Source of the DNA: Symbiopectobacterium purcellii | GTDB lineage: Bacteria; Pseudomonadota; Gammaproteobacteria; Enterobacterales; Enterobacteriaceae | Direction: 5' to 3' | Length of the DNA stretch: 64,000 nucleotides | Assembly (NCBI RefSeq): GCF_019797845.1 | Contig: NZ_CP081864.1 | Span: 3,472,001-3,536,000, forward strand | Shown here: one piece after another, positions 19,450 through 27,763 of the stretch | Layout of the letters: each line of letters begins with the position of its first letter | Numbering within the stretch: position 1 is the first letter of the stretch | Program-made: the position numbers and the translations under genes | Notes under the pieces: model-generated | Told to the model about the DNA's origin: nothing | Database searches by the model: none | Seen by the model: the letters and a program-made list of their open reading frames with translations, nothing else

Positions 19450-20148
19450 TTAGGTGTGCAGCTGATCCAGCCAGCGCGTCATCACCTGTTGTGCCGCCAG
19501 CGCCAACGACGCGGAAGCGTGCGCCGCCTGCTGGCGCAGCTCGCCCAATGAAAGTCCGGCTAATTCCAGCTCACAGGCGTGCCCAACCAACCACCCTTCC
19601 AGTCCGGTTTGGCTCACCTCAGGATGGAACTGAAGGCCAAGTGCATGTTTACCCAAACTAAAGGCTTGATTATCACATACCTGGCTGCCCGCCAGCCGTA
19701 TCGCTGAATCCGGAATCTCAAAGCGATCGCCGTGCCAGTGCAACACAGGAATATCCGATAGCGGAGCCAACACAGCGGCTTGCGGCGCTGACGACAATTG
19801 GATGGGGCCATAACCAATCTCTTTCACCCCCATCGGTGCCACGCGGGCGCCAAGCGCTCGTGCCATCAATTGAGCCCCCAGGCAAATACCCAGCACCGGG
19901 CGCTGCTGCGCCAGCCGTTGCCGAATAATCGCCAGTTCCTGGCTCAAAAAGGGGTAACCCGTTTCATCATTGGCGCTGATCGGCCCCCCCAGCACAATCA
20001 ACACATCGGCGTGCAGAGGATCGAACGTCGCCAAAGCGGTGATGGGCGTATCGATATAGTGATACTGATAACCACATTCATGAAGCGTATCGCCCAGTGT
20101 GCCCAGGTCTTCAAAAGGCACATGTCGAAAAACAACCACAGTTTTCAT
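19450..20148 (-). CDS. class I glutamine amidotransferase (GATase1) domain protein
   Basis: 232-residue stand-alone class I glutamine amidotransferase. The nucleophile cysteine lies in LGICLGAQLMARALGA and the catalytic His-Glu pair in LGLQFHPEVS. The GGPIS loop and GYGPI segment are typical of the YfeJ/GuaA-like subfamily. ATG 20148 was chosen because AAGGAGC stands 5 bp before it and the fold begins there (MKTVVVFRHV). It releases ammonia from glutamine for an unknown acceptor; no synthetase partner is adjacent. Any link to the neighbouring nitrogenase is only positional. Confidence 0.75.
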   Translation of the reverse strand: MKTVVVFRHVPFEDLGTLGDTLHECGYQYHYIDTPITALATFDPLHADVLIVLGGPISANDETGYPFLSQELAIIRQRLAQQRPVLGICLGAQLMARALGARVAPMGVKEIGYGPIQLSSAPQAAVLAPLSDIPVLHWHGDRFEIPDSAIRLAGSQVCDNQAFSLGKHALGLQFHPEVSQTGLEGWLVGHACELELAGLSLGELRQQAAHASASLALAAQQVMTRWLDQLHT

Positions 20149-20252
20149 CGAAAGCTCCTTTGTCGCGAATGAAAAACAGCCGTTATCTGTCATGCAAAAT
20201 ACTGGCCTGTTCTTCCGGTCTTTGGCACGCCGGGTCCGCTTTCGGCGATGGG

Positions 20253-20289
20253 TAGCGCCCTCACCGGGCAAGACCGTGCGAGGGCGCTA
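20253..20289 (-). terminator. 10-bp inverted repeat after roxA
   Basis: TAGCGCCCTC (20253-20262) and GAGGGCGCTA (20280-20289) form a perfect 10-bp stem with a 17-nt loop between roxA (stop at 20299) and the amidotransferase gene. No T-run follows on the minus strand, so it may be a transcript-stabilising hairpin rather than a strong terminator. Confidence 0.45.
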
Positions 20290-20298
20290 ACGTCATCA

Positions 20299-21420
20299 TT
20301 ACTCGTCGAAGTACCAGTACCCCTGATTAATCAGCGCCGTCAGTTCAGCAACTACCGCTGGATTCTGAAGTCCATCACCCAAGGTTTCACGGGTGATTTC
20401 AGTGTAATGGCACAACGCGTCCGCCACCTGCGCATCGGGCATTTCCAGCTTTTCGCTGTTGATAAACACGCTATCGCCCACGCGCAACACCCGCAAACCG
20501 CTGAGACGCGTTAACACTTCACCGTCGAGCAGAGCGTTGACCACTTCGCTTTGTTCGAAAGGCGGCTCCACCGGTGCAACATCCAGTTCATGGCGCGGTG
20601 TGGAGATAAAACGGCCGAACCAGTGATTAAAATCGTCCGGTTGGTTGATCATTTCGATCATCATGGTGCGTAAACGTTCCAACTCGTGCGCTTCAACGCA
20701 CTCAGGATGTTCACGCAGCGTTAAATCCGGATCGCTGTAGTGCTCACTGCCAAGATCGTTTTCCAGCGCATAGTCGGCAAAACTGCTGATCAAATCCCGG
20801 CTATTCGGTCCACGGAAACCCACGGAATAATTGAGTGTGGTCTCAAAGGTAAAGCCGTCATGAGGGAAGCCCGGCGGAATATACAGGATGTCGCCAATCT
20901 CCATTTCGACATCGATGATCGGCGTAAACGGCTCACAGTGCAGCAGCGCCGGGTGCGGGCAATGCTGTTTCAAAGGGAGCTTATCGCCTACGCGCCAGCG
21001 ACGACGGCCCATGCCCTGAATGATAAACACGTCGTACTGATCGATATGCGGCCCAACGCCGCCGCCCGGCACGGAGAAAGAGATCATCAGATCGTCCAGC
21101 CGCCAGTCCGGCAGCACCCGAAACGGGCGAACAAGTTCCGCTGACGGTGCATGCCAATGGTTGACCGCCTGCGCCAGCAACGACCAATCGGTTTCCCCCA
21201 GGTCATCAAAATGCTCAAACGGCCCATTGCTGGCTTGCCACTGGCCATTTTTATGGCTCACCAGTCGGCTATCCACCTCAGGTTCCATCGCCAGGCCAGC
21301 CAGCTCGTCGGGAGTGATCGGGTCGACGAAATCAGGGAACGCGCGTTTTAATACAACCGGCTTTTTTTGCCAGTAATTGGCTAAAAATTCGGGCCAGTTC
21401 AGATTGAGTTGGAAAGACAT
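20299..21420 (-). CDS. roxA: ribosomal oxygenase RoxA (50S protein L16 arginine hydroxylase)
   Basis: JmjC-type 2-oxoglutarate/Fe(II) dioxygenase (YcfD) that hydroxylates an arginine of ribosomal protein L16. 373 residues, equal to the E. coli protein. The metal-binding motif HxD is in GGGVGPHIDQYDVFIIQG and the distal histidine in YIPPGFPHDG. The C-terminal winged-helix dimerisation part ends in INQGYWYFDE. ATG 21420 fits the family N-terminus; a GTG at 21429 is also in frame. In E. coli it lies elsewhere (near phoPQ), so its place beside the anf cluster is specific to this lineage. Confidence 0.93.
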   Translation of the reverse strand: MSFQLNLNWPEFLANYWQKKPVVLKRAFPDFVDPITPDELAGLAMEPEVDSRLVSHKNGQWQASNGPFEHFDDLGETDWSLLAQAVNHWHAPSAELVRPFRVLPDWRLDDLMISFSVPGGGVGPHIDQYDVFIIQGMGRRRWRVGDKLPLKQHCPHPALLHCEPFTPIIDVEMEIGDILYIPPGFPHDGFTFETTLNYSVGFRGPNSRDLISSFADYALENDLGSEHYSDPDLTLREHPECVEAHELERLRTMMIEMINQPDDFNHWFGRFISTPRHELDVAPVEPPFEQSEVVNALLDGEVLTRLSGLRVLRVGDSVFINSEKLEMPDAQVADALCHYTEITRETLGDGLQNPAVVAELTALINQGYWYFDE

Positions 21421-21541
21421 AATTCGCACCAGTGAGAGGAGAAACGGGCGAGATTATAAAAAGAGTGATACCGACTCCGCCTTGTCATGCATCAAGACTC
21501 TACGCATCCTCCCGCGCATTGCGCATTAATGAGTTGAAAAC

Positions 21542-21560
21542 GAGACTGATTATCATCTAT
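21542..21560 (+). promoter_or_regulatory. possible Fur box before fbpA
   Basis: The 19 bases centred on TGATTATCA agree with the Fur consensus at 12 of 19 positions. They lie about 85 bp upstream of the ferric transporter start. Iron repression of this transporter would be expected. The match is moderate. Confidence 0.4.
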
Positions 21561-21643
21561 ATTTTGATTCCCATTAGAAAATGTTTCACCACGTGATAAT
21601 TCCCTATAAATACTAAGGTTTTTACTCTGGAGAAGATAATAAT

Positions 21644-22690
21644 ATGGCTATCCTGCTTTCCTCTGCCCGTCGCGGTCTACGTCGTCTGGTGCTGGCTTCC
21701 GCGCTGCTGGCCGCTTACGCCGCTCCCGCTCTGGCTGAAGAGTCATTAACGCTGTACACCACGCGCGAGCCGGGCCTTATTCAGCCGTTGCTGGATACCT
21801 TTACCAAAGACAGTGGCGTGAAGGTCAATACGGTTTTTATCAAAGATGGCATGCTCGAGAGAGTCAAAGCCGAGGGGCAAAACTCCCCGGCGGACCTGCT
21901 GATGACCGTCGATATTGGTAATCTGGTGGATCTGGTCGAAGCCGGCGTGACGCAGCCCGTGAAATCGGCAGCGCTGGAAGCCGCCATTCCGGCCAACTTG
22001 CGCGGTGCCGACGATCAATGGTTCAGCTTATCTATGCGCGGTCGCGTGCTGTATGCGGAAAAATCGCTGCCGCTCAACAGCTTCACCTATGAATCGCTGG
22101 CCGATCCACAGTGGAAAGGCAAAGTGTGTATCCGCGCCGGACAGCATCCGTACAATACGGCCTTGATTGCGGCCATGATCGCGCACCACGGTGAAGCCAA
22201 AACGGAAGCATGGCTGCGCGGCGTCAAAGCCAATCTGGCACGCAAAGCCACCGGCGGCGATCGTGATGTGGCACGCGATATTCTTGGCGGCATCTGTGAT
22301 ATCGGTCTGGCCAACACCTACTATGTCGGCCACATGAAGAACGCCAAAGAGGGTACGGATGCGCGCCAATGGGGCGATGCGATCAAAGTCGTGAAACCGA
22401 CCTTCGAGCAAGGCGGTACCCATGTCAATATCAGCGGCGCAGCGGTCAGCCGTTATGCACCAAATAAGGCGCAGGCAGTGAAACTGCTGGAATATCTGGT
22501 GTCAGCACCGGCCCAGCAACTCTATGCCAAGGCCAACTATGAGTACCCGGTTCGCAAGGGCGTTGAGCTGGACCCGATTATTCGTGACACCATTGGTGAA
22601 CTGAACGTCGATCCCCTGCCATTAACCGATATCGTGAAATACCGTAAACAAGCCAGCCAGTTGGTCGATAAAGTTGGCTTTGATCAATAA
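21644..22690 (+). CDS. fbpA: ferric iron ABC transporter, periplasmic binding protein
   Basis: Periplasmic Fe(III)-binding protein of the FbpA/SfuA/YfuA family. 348 residues with a long Sec signal peptide (cleavage expected after APALA, about residue 30). The mature part starts EESLTLYTTREPG and contains the iron-site tyrosines in LANTYYVGHM. It is first in an fbpABC operon; the permease ORF begins before the end of this gene. A Fur-like site lies upstream. The symbol is by family; the Serratia and Yersinia names are sfuA and yfuA. Confidence 0.88.
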   Translation: MAILLSSARRGLRRLVLASALLAAYAAPALAEESLTLYTTREPGLIQPLLDTFTKDSGVKVNTVFIKDGMLERVKAEGQNSPADLLMTVDIGNLVDLVEAGVTQPVKSAALEAAIPANLRGADDQWFSLSMRGRVLYAEKSLPLNSFTYESLADPQWKGKVCIRAGQHPYNTALIAAMIAHHGEAKTEAWLRGVKANLARKATGGDRDVARDILGGICDIGLANTYYVGHMKNAKEGTDARQWGDAIKVVKPTFEQGGTHVNISGAAVSRYAPNKAQAVKLLEYLVSAPAQQLYAKANYEYPVRKGVELDPIIRDTIGELNVDPLPLTDIVKYRKQASQLVDKVGFDQ

Positions 22691-24425
22691 GCACCACGAT
22701 GCAGCGGTGACGCGCAGCCTGTTCGATACGCTGCGCGCACCGTTTTCACCGCTCGGCATCATCACCTGTGCCATTGCGCTCGGTGTGCTGATGCCTATCC
22801 TGTCGCTGCTCTGGCTAGCGGCCGACACGGATTTCAGCCACTGGGCACACCTGTTTGAGTATGTGCTGCCTGTCGCGGCGCGTAACACGGCTATTCTGTT
22901 AGTCGGTGTTGCCGTGCTGGTGACCGTCATCGGCGCTGGCTGTGCCTGGCTGGTCACCCTGTATGATTTCCCGGGGCGGCGCATCCTCAGTTGGGCACTG
23001 TTGTTGCCACTGGCTATGCCAACCTATATCGTGGCCTTCGCCTGGCTGGATCTGCTGCACCCTATCGGCCCGGTTCAGACCGCACTGCGTGCCCTGCTCG
23101 GCTACGACAGCCCACGCCAGTTTCGTTTGCCAGATATTCGCTCCATGACCGGCGCCATTATCCTGTTGGGCATCGTGCTCTATCCTTACGTTTACCTCAC
23201 CATGCGCGCCATGTTTATCAGTCAGCCAGCCCATTTGCTGGAAGCGGCGCGCACATTGGGCAGGAGTGCGACTGGGGCATTTTTGCACGTCGCGCTGCCG
23301 ATGGCGCGGCCAGCCCTTGCCGTGGGCGTCAGCCTGGCCCTGTTGGAAACGCTCAATGATATCGGTGCATCCGAATTTCTTGGCGTCAATACGCTAACGG
23401 TCGCCATCTATACCACCTGGGTGACGCGCTCTGATTTACCGGCCGCGGCACAAATTGCCGTGTTAATGCTGATGGGCGTGATGCTACTGCTGACGCTGGA
23501 ATATTATGGTCGCCGCCGCCAGCGCTACGGCAGCAGCCGCTCGCAGCGCACGGTAACGCCAATACGCTTATCGGGCGTAAAGGGGATGCTGGTCTTTAGT
23601 CTAACGGCCTTACCCGTGCTACTCGGTTTTATCGCCCCGGCACTGTTTCTCGCGTGGGAGAGTGCTAAACGACTGCATCAAGAGACGCCCCTTTCCCACG
23701 GGCTGTGGCTGTCCCTGCAAAACTCGCTGCTGCTGGCGCTCGGCGTCACGCTCACGGTGTTGATCACCGGCATGATTGTCGCCTGGTTTGCTCGCCATTC
23801 CGCCATCCGTTCACAAGGCGGTGGCTTTCGCCGCGCAGCGCTGCGCGTTGCCTCTCTTGGGTACGCGGTGCCGGGCACCGTACTGGCAATAGGGTTACTG
23901 ACACCCGGGCTGGCCGTGGATAAATGGCTGGCAAGCCTGCTGGCGTATCAGGGGTTGCCCTTGCTATCGAGTGGCATGCTGCTGGTTGTCTGCTGCGCGA
24001 TTCGTTTCCAGACTATCGCCATCGGCGCCACGGATGCTGGCCTGACGCGCCTGTCTCCCGCGCTGGAACAAGCGTCACGCCTGTTAGGTGAGAACACCAC
24101 CGGAACCTTTTTTCGTGTGCATCTGCCGTTATTACGCCCGGCGTTGGTCACCAGCGCCTTGTTGGTGTTTGCGGATGCGATGAAAGAGTTACCCGCAACG
24201 TTACTGCTGCGACCGGTCAATTTCGAAACCTTGGCAACCGTGCTGTACGCCGAAGCGGCACGCGGCACTTACGAAGAAGGGGCGATTGCCGCGTTGCTCA
24301 TTGTGCTGGCAGGCACGCTACCGGTGATTTTGCTGGCGCACAGCCAGTTCAGCACCGCGCGCAAACCTCACGAACCGCAACAGAACAACACCGCTTATCA
24401 AGGAGAATCGTCGCGACATGTCTGA
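22674..24425 (+). CDS. fbpB: ferric iron ABC transporter, permease
   Basis: Inner-membrane permease formed by two fused permease halves, each with about six membrane segments and an ABC-contact EAA loop (EAARTLGRSATGAFLHVALP near residues 190-210; a second, EQASRLLGENTTGTFFRVHLP, near 465-485). This is the typical FbpB/SfuB arrangement. The start is uncertain: TTG 22674 and 22680 and GTG 22707 are in frame, none with a convincing ribosome-binding site. Translational coupling to fbpA (overlap of up to 17 bp) is likely. The end overlaps the ATPase gene by 8 bp. Confidence 0.87.
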   Translation: MALINKHHDAAVTRSLFDTLRAPFSPLGIITCAIALGVLMPILSLLWLAADTDFSHWAHLFEYVLPVAARNTAILLVGVAVLVTVIGAGCAWLVTLYDFPGRRILSWALLLPLAMPTYIVAFAWLDLLHPIGPVQTALRALLGYDSPRQFRLPDIRSMTGAIILLGIVLYPYVYLTMRAMFISQPAHLLEAARTLGRSATGAFLHVALPMARPALAVGVSLALLETLNDIGASEFLGVNTLTVAIYTTWVTRSDLPAAAQIAVLMLMGVMLLLTLEYYGRRRQRYGSSRSQRTVTPIRLSGVKGMLVFSLTALPVLLGFIAPALFLAWESAKRLHQETPLSHGLWLSLQNSLLLALGVTLTVLITGMIVAWFARHSAIRSQGGGFRRAALRVASLGYAVPGTVLAIGLLTPGLAVDKWLASLLAYQGLPLLSSGMLLVVCCAIRFQTIAIGATDAGLTRLSPALEQASRLLGENTTGTFFRVHLPLLRPALVTSALLVFADAMKELPATLLLRPVNFETLATVLYAEAARGTYEEGAIAALLIVLAGTLPVILLAHSQFSTARKPHEPQQNNTAYQGESSRHV

Positions 24426-25104
24426 CGCCACACTGGTTCTGGAAGCCATCCATGTTGCCTACGGACATGGACAACAGCAACATCATGTCCTCAGCGGTTT
24501 TTCGCTCACGGTGCAGGCGGGTGAACTCACGTGTTTGTTGGGGGCATCCGGCAGTGGAAAAACCACCGTATTACGTGCGATTGCCGGATTTGAACCACTG
24601 AGCGCAGGCCGTATTCAGGTATCGGGCACCTGCGTTGCCGGGCCGGGCATTCATCTGCCGCCGGAAAAACGCCACGTCGGCATGGTGTTTCAGGAATATG
24701 CCCTGTTTCCTCATCTGACGGCGGCAAAGAACATCGCTTTTGGGCTGCGCAAACAGCCAAGCGCCGTCATACAGTCCCGTGTGCGTGAACTGCTGGAGCT
24801 CGTTGGGTTAAGCGCGTTGTCAGAGCGTTATCCTCATGAGCTGTCCGGTGGCCAGCAGCAGCGTATCGCCCTGGCTCGCGCGCTGGCGCCAGAGCCCAGC
24901 ATTCTGCTGCTGGATGAGCCATTTTCCAGCCTGGATGCCGAGACGCGTCAACGGCTGGGGCAGGACGTGCGTGACATCCTCAAGGCATCAGGACAAACGG
25001 CCCTGATGGTCACGCACAGCGAGCAAGAAGCGATGATGATGAGCGATCGTATCGGTTATATGCAGGCCGGAGCCTACAGGGAAGCGCCGGCGAGTGCCTC
25101 ATGA
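24418..25104 (+). CDS. fbpC: ferric iron ABC transporter, ATPase (short form)
   Basis: ABC ATPase with Walker A GASGSGKTT, signature LSGGQQQRIALARAL, Walker B ILLLDEPFSSLD and the H-loop (MVTHSEQEA). It is preceded by AGGAGAA. At 228 residues it has only the nucleotide-binding core. FbpC proteins usually have about 350 residues with a C-terminal regulatory domain, which is absent here. The ORF stops cleanly at 25104 with 65 bp before the next, convergent gene, so the tail is lost or the transporter belongs to a short subfamily. Confidence 0.87.
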   Translation: MSDATLVLEAIHVAYGHGQQQHHVLSGFSLTVQAGELTCLLGASGSGKTTVLRAIAGFEPLSAGRIQVSGTCVAGPGIHLPPEKRHVGMVFQEYALFPHLTAAKNIAFGLRKQPSAVIQSRVRELLELVGLSALSERYPHELSGGQQQRIALARALAPEPSILLLDEPFSSLDAETRQRLGQDVRDILKASGQTALMVTHSEQEAMMMSDRIGYMQAGAYREAPASAS

Positions 25105-25169
25105 ACTGAAAAGTGAAACATACCAACGTGATACCGGCACGAGAAGGCATCATTACCCGAATACAGGCA

Positions 25170-25811
25170 TTACTCATCAGATTCAGCAAAAGCGGAAAAC
25201 ATCTCATCAAAAATGAAAATGGCTTCCCCCAATGTTTCCAAAGCGGCACTGAGATTATTAAAAACTTCATGATCTTCGGGAAACTCACCGTATTCTTGCC
25301 AACATTCGGTCACCAGATTGATATCCACGGTAACGGGCAGATAGTAATTTCCTTTGGTTAAATCTTCAAAATCCATACCAATCAGTTGCTCGCGACATTT
25401 GGGATCGAGAGCATTGATATAGGCACCCAGTTTTTTTGCACCACCAAAACGGCGCGGTCTTATTTCGAAACAAAAACCGAACTCGGCCTGTTCTGTCCCC
25501 ACCCCAGCGATAGTCGCCAAACGATAATCAGCACCATCGCCCCCAGCGGTATGCGTTTCAAACCAATATTTCCAATCGTCGTCTTCTGATTTCCATGCTT
25601 TAGGTCCCAACCAGCTGAATCCCTTTTGCACCATACCGACTTCGCCTTCCCAGCCATTATCCTTGATGAAACGCTGAATACAGTGGTCAAATCCTTGCCA
25701 AAAAGCAGGTTCTATTTGCGTTTCAAAAACCACAACAGCCTCATTAAACATCTTGAACTGCGATAAAATGAGGGTTCCTGCCAACCGTTTTTCCTTAGTC
25801 GTTGATGTCAT
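25170..25811 (-). CDS. unrecognised protein, partner of a PD-(D/E)XK protein
   Basis: 213 residues, acidic and cytoplasmic (no signal or membrane segment), rich in Trp and Phe (for example WKSEDDDWKYWFETH). I recognise no family. It starts 15 bp after the nuclease-fold gene with its own strong ribosome-binding site (AAAGGGAAG), so the two form a small operon. The gene pair is convergent with fbpC. By analogy with other paired nuclease cassettes it might be an immunity or specificity partner, but nothing in the sequence shows this. Confidence 0.6.
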   Translation of the reverse strand: MTSTTKEKRLAGTLILSQFKMFNEAVVVFETQIEPAFWQGFDHCIQRFIKDNGWEGEVGMVQKGFSWLGPKAWKSEDDDWKYWFETHTAGGDGADYRLATIAGVGTEQAEFGFCFEIRPRRFGGAKKLGAYINALDPKCREQLIGMDFEDLTKGNYYLPVTVDINLVTECWQEYGEFPEDHEVFNNLSAALETLGEAIFIFDEMFSAFAESDE

Positions 25812-25826
25812 TGATCTTCCCTTTGA

Positions 25827-26591
25827 TTAAAAATTACGCATACGTTCAAGAAAACAAAAAGCAGAATGCGCCGCCATTTGCCTCATAGAGGCGCTTTCAT
25901 GCAGAGTGCCCACTTTGCGGTAATCCGCCCACATGGGTTCTTCAAAACGTGTCGCAAGATCGCGCCACGACAGACAAGAAATAAAATGGGGATTATCCGC
26001 ACTCATGCTCTTAGGTTGTCTACCCTGCGGCGTTAAAAACACCACGCCCCAAGGACGCTTTTTTGTCGCACGCTTTTCAGCCTCCAGACAGTAGCGCTCG
26101 ATTTGTTCTTGCTGCTCGAAAGCGTCGATCTTCACTTCGATCAAAACGAAGAAATTATCGGCATCAATCTCAATATCAACCCGATTTTTACTGTCACCGT
26201 TCGGATTGGATTCAACCCGCACGCGGCAAAAGCGCGTAAACGCAGCAGGAAACGCCTGATTTTCTGCTGTGCGTATTGAGGCCAGCAAGGCATATAAAGG
26301 AACAGCACCAAAACCGTGCGACCCTTGCGGGTTGAGCAGCCAGGCCAGCACCGCTGAATTACGCACTTCCTTGCGCTTTAATCCCGCAATCGCCCAGGGA
26401 TCAAAAGACAACACACGATGCTGTACGGCCTGAAGCGGCGTTGATAAGCGACTAAAAAAGGTCATGAGCTGACCTATATCGATGTCTATTTTTTCAGTGG
26501 TTGTGGGCGCATTGAGCGCTAACGCATTTTCTGACCATTGTTGAAAAAAGCCCGGCAACCATTCCACCAGAGACTGATGATGTGTCTCCAT
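25827..26591 (-). CDS. PD-(D/E)XK nuclease-superfamily protein
   Basis: 254 residues of the PDDEXK_4 type. Motifs in order: E75 in KEVRNSAVLAWLLNPQGSHG, D139 in NRVDIEI, E152-V-K154 in VLIEVKID, and Q161/Q163 with Y167 in the following helix. This is a full set of putative catalytic residues, so DNA or RNA cleavage is plausible. AAAGGAAAGG precedes ATG 26591. It is the first gene of a two-gene unit with the unknown 213-residue protein. Such stand-alone restriction-like enzymes often occur in defence or mobile contexts; no transposase or integrase is adjacent. Confidence 0.7.
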   Translation of the reverse strand: METHHQSLVEWLPGFFQQWSENALALNAPTTTEKIDIDIGQLMTFFSRLSTPLQAVQHRVLSFDPWAIAGLKRKEVRNSAVLAWLLNPQGSHGFGAVPLYALLASIRTAENQAFPAAFTRFCRVRVESNPNGDSKNRVDIEIDADNFFVLIEVKIDAFEQQEQIERYCLEAEKRATKKRPWGVVFLTPQGRQPKSMSADNPHFISCLSWRDLATRFEEPMWADYRKVGTLHESASMRQMAAHSAFCFLERMRNF

Positions 26592-26779
26592 ATTCCTTTC
26601 CTTTTACGGATAGCCCTGCGCCGAAAGCAACGCGTATGGCTGGCCGTTTGCATCAACCGCAAAAGCATCATCATAAATACCAATCAGTAAAAAGCGAGGG
26701 TTTGTGGCGTGAGAGAAGGCAAACAAGGAAGGGAATGTCCCGAGCCGCATTGAGCACACGGCGACTCGGGTAACATGGC

Positions 26780-27559
26780 TTAACGGTAAACAATCCCGCC
26801 ATCAATCAGAATGGCCTGGCCGGTGACATAGTCTGAATCGGGCCCTGCCAGATAGGAGACCAGACTGGCGACATCATCCGGCGTCTCAGCACGACCGAGC
26901 GCAATACCTTCAACATATTTTTTATAGGTTTCACCGACAGGGGCACCGGTAATTTCAGAGAACCGCTTATCGATTTCTGTCCACATTCCCGTCCCGACAA
27001 TGCCCGGGCAATAGGCGTTTACCGTAATGCCGCGGCTGGCATATTCCTTTGCAGCAGCCTGAGTCAACGCGCGCACAGCGAATTTTGTCGCAGAATAGAT
27101 ACCTAACATCGCAAAACCATCGTGCCCGGCAATGGAGCAGGCATTAATGATTTTGCCTTTCTGCTGGCGTTCAATGAATTTTTTCGCCGCAGCCTGAATC
27201 CCCCACAGCGTGCCCTGAACGTTGATGCGCATAATGCGATCGACTTCTTCCGGTGTTACATCGGACAATGGCTGCACCTGAGCAATGCCTGCATTGTTGA
27301 CGATAATATCGAAACCACCCAGTTGGCGTTCAGCCTGATCGATAGCGGCATACACCTGATCGCGATCGGAAATATCAGCGACAAACGTCGCCGCCTTACG
27401 CCTTAATGCGGCCACCTCGGCGGCTACGGCCTCAATACCGGTAGCACTGACATCCACCAGCATCACAGATGCGCCATCTTTAGCCAGACGCAGAGCAATA
27501 CCTCGACCGATACCCTGTCCAGCACCGGTTACTAACGCGACTTTATTTTCGATAGCCAT
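26780..27559 (-). CDS. budC: acetoin reductase / meso-2,3-butanediol dehydrogenase
   Basis: Short-chain dehydrogenase of 259 residues that interconverts diacetyl/acetoin and 2,3-butanediol with NAD(H). The cofactor motif is TGAGQGIG (residues 11-18), NNAG lies near 88, the catalytic Ser in ACSIAGHDG and YSATK near 155-159. The C-terminus [17 protein letters not shown] is that of BudC/ButA-type enzymes. It is divergent from the broken AcoK-like regulator with about 200 bp between. A hairpin with CCCCCA/TGGGGG arms (27634-27649) lies in that gap. budA and budB are not in the window. Confidence 0.88.
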   Translation of the reverse strand: MAIENKVALVTGAGQGIGRGIALRLAKDGASVMLVDVSATGIEAVAAEVAALRRKAATFVADISDRDQVYAAIDQAERQLGGFDIIVNNAGIAQVQPLSDVTPEEVDRIMRINVQGTLWGIQAAAKKFIERQQKGKIINACSIAGHDGFAMLGIYSATKFAVRALTQAAAKEYASRGITVNAYCPGIVGTGMWTEIDKRFSEITGAPVGETYKKYVEGIALGRAETPDDVASLVSYLAGPDSDYVTGQAILIDGGIVYR

Positions 27560-27763
27560 ACTCTGTATTCACCTCGTCGTGATTAACAATGCACAAGATG
27601 ATTTACTTTATAGGCACGCATAAGCATGGCCTACCCCCACTGTTGGGGGGGCAATGAGAGAGAAAAAGGGAAGAGTGCCACGATTATCAATCAGTAAACG
27701 TGGTTCTACCGGCTGTCCTTCGGTACACTCAGATCACTGACGATATAATGAGGTAGCGGCAGT

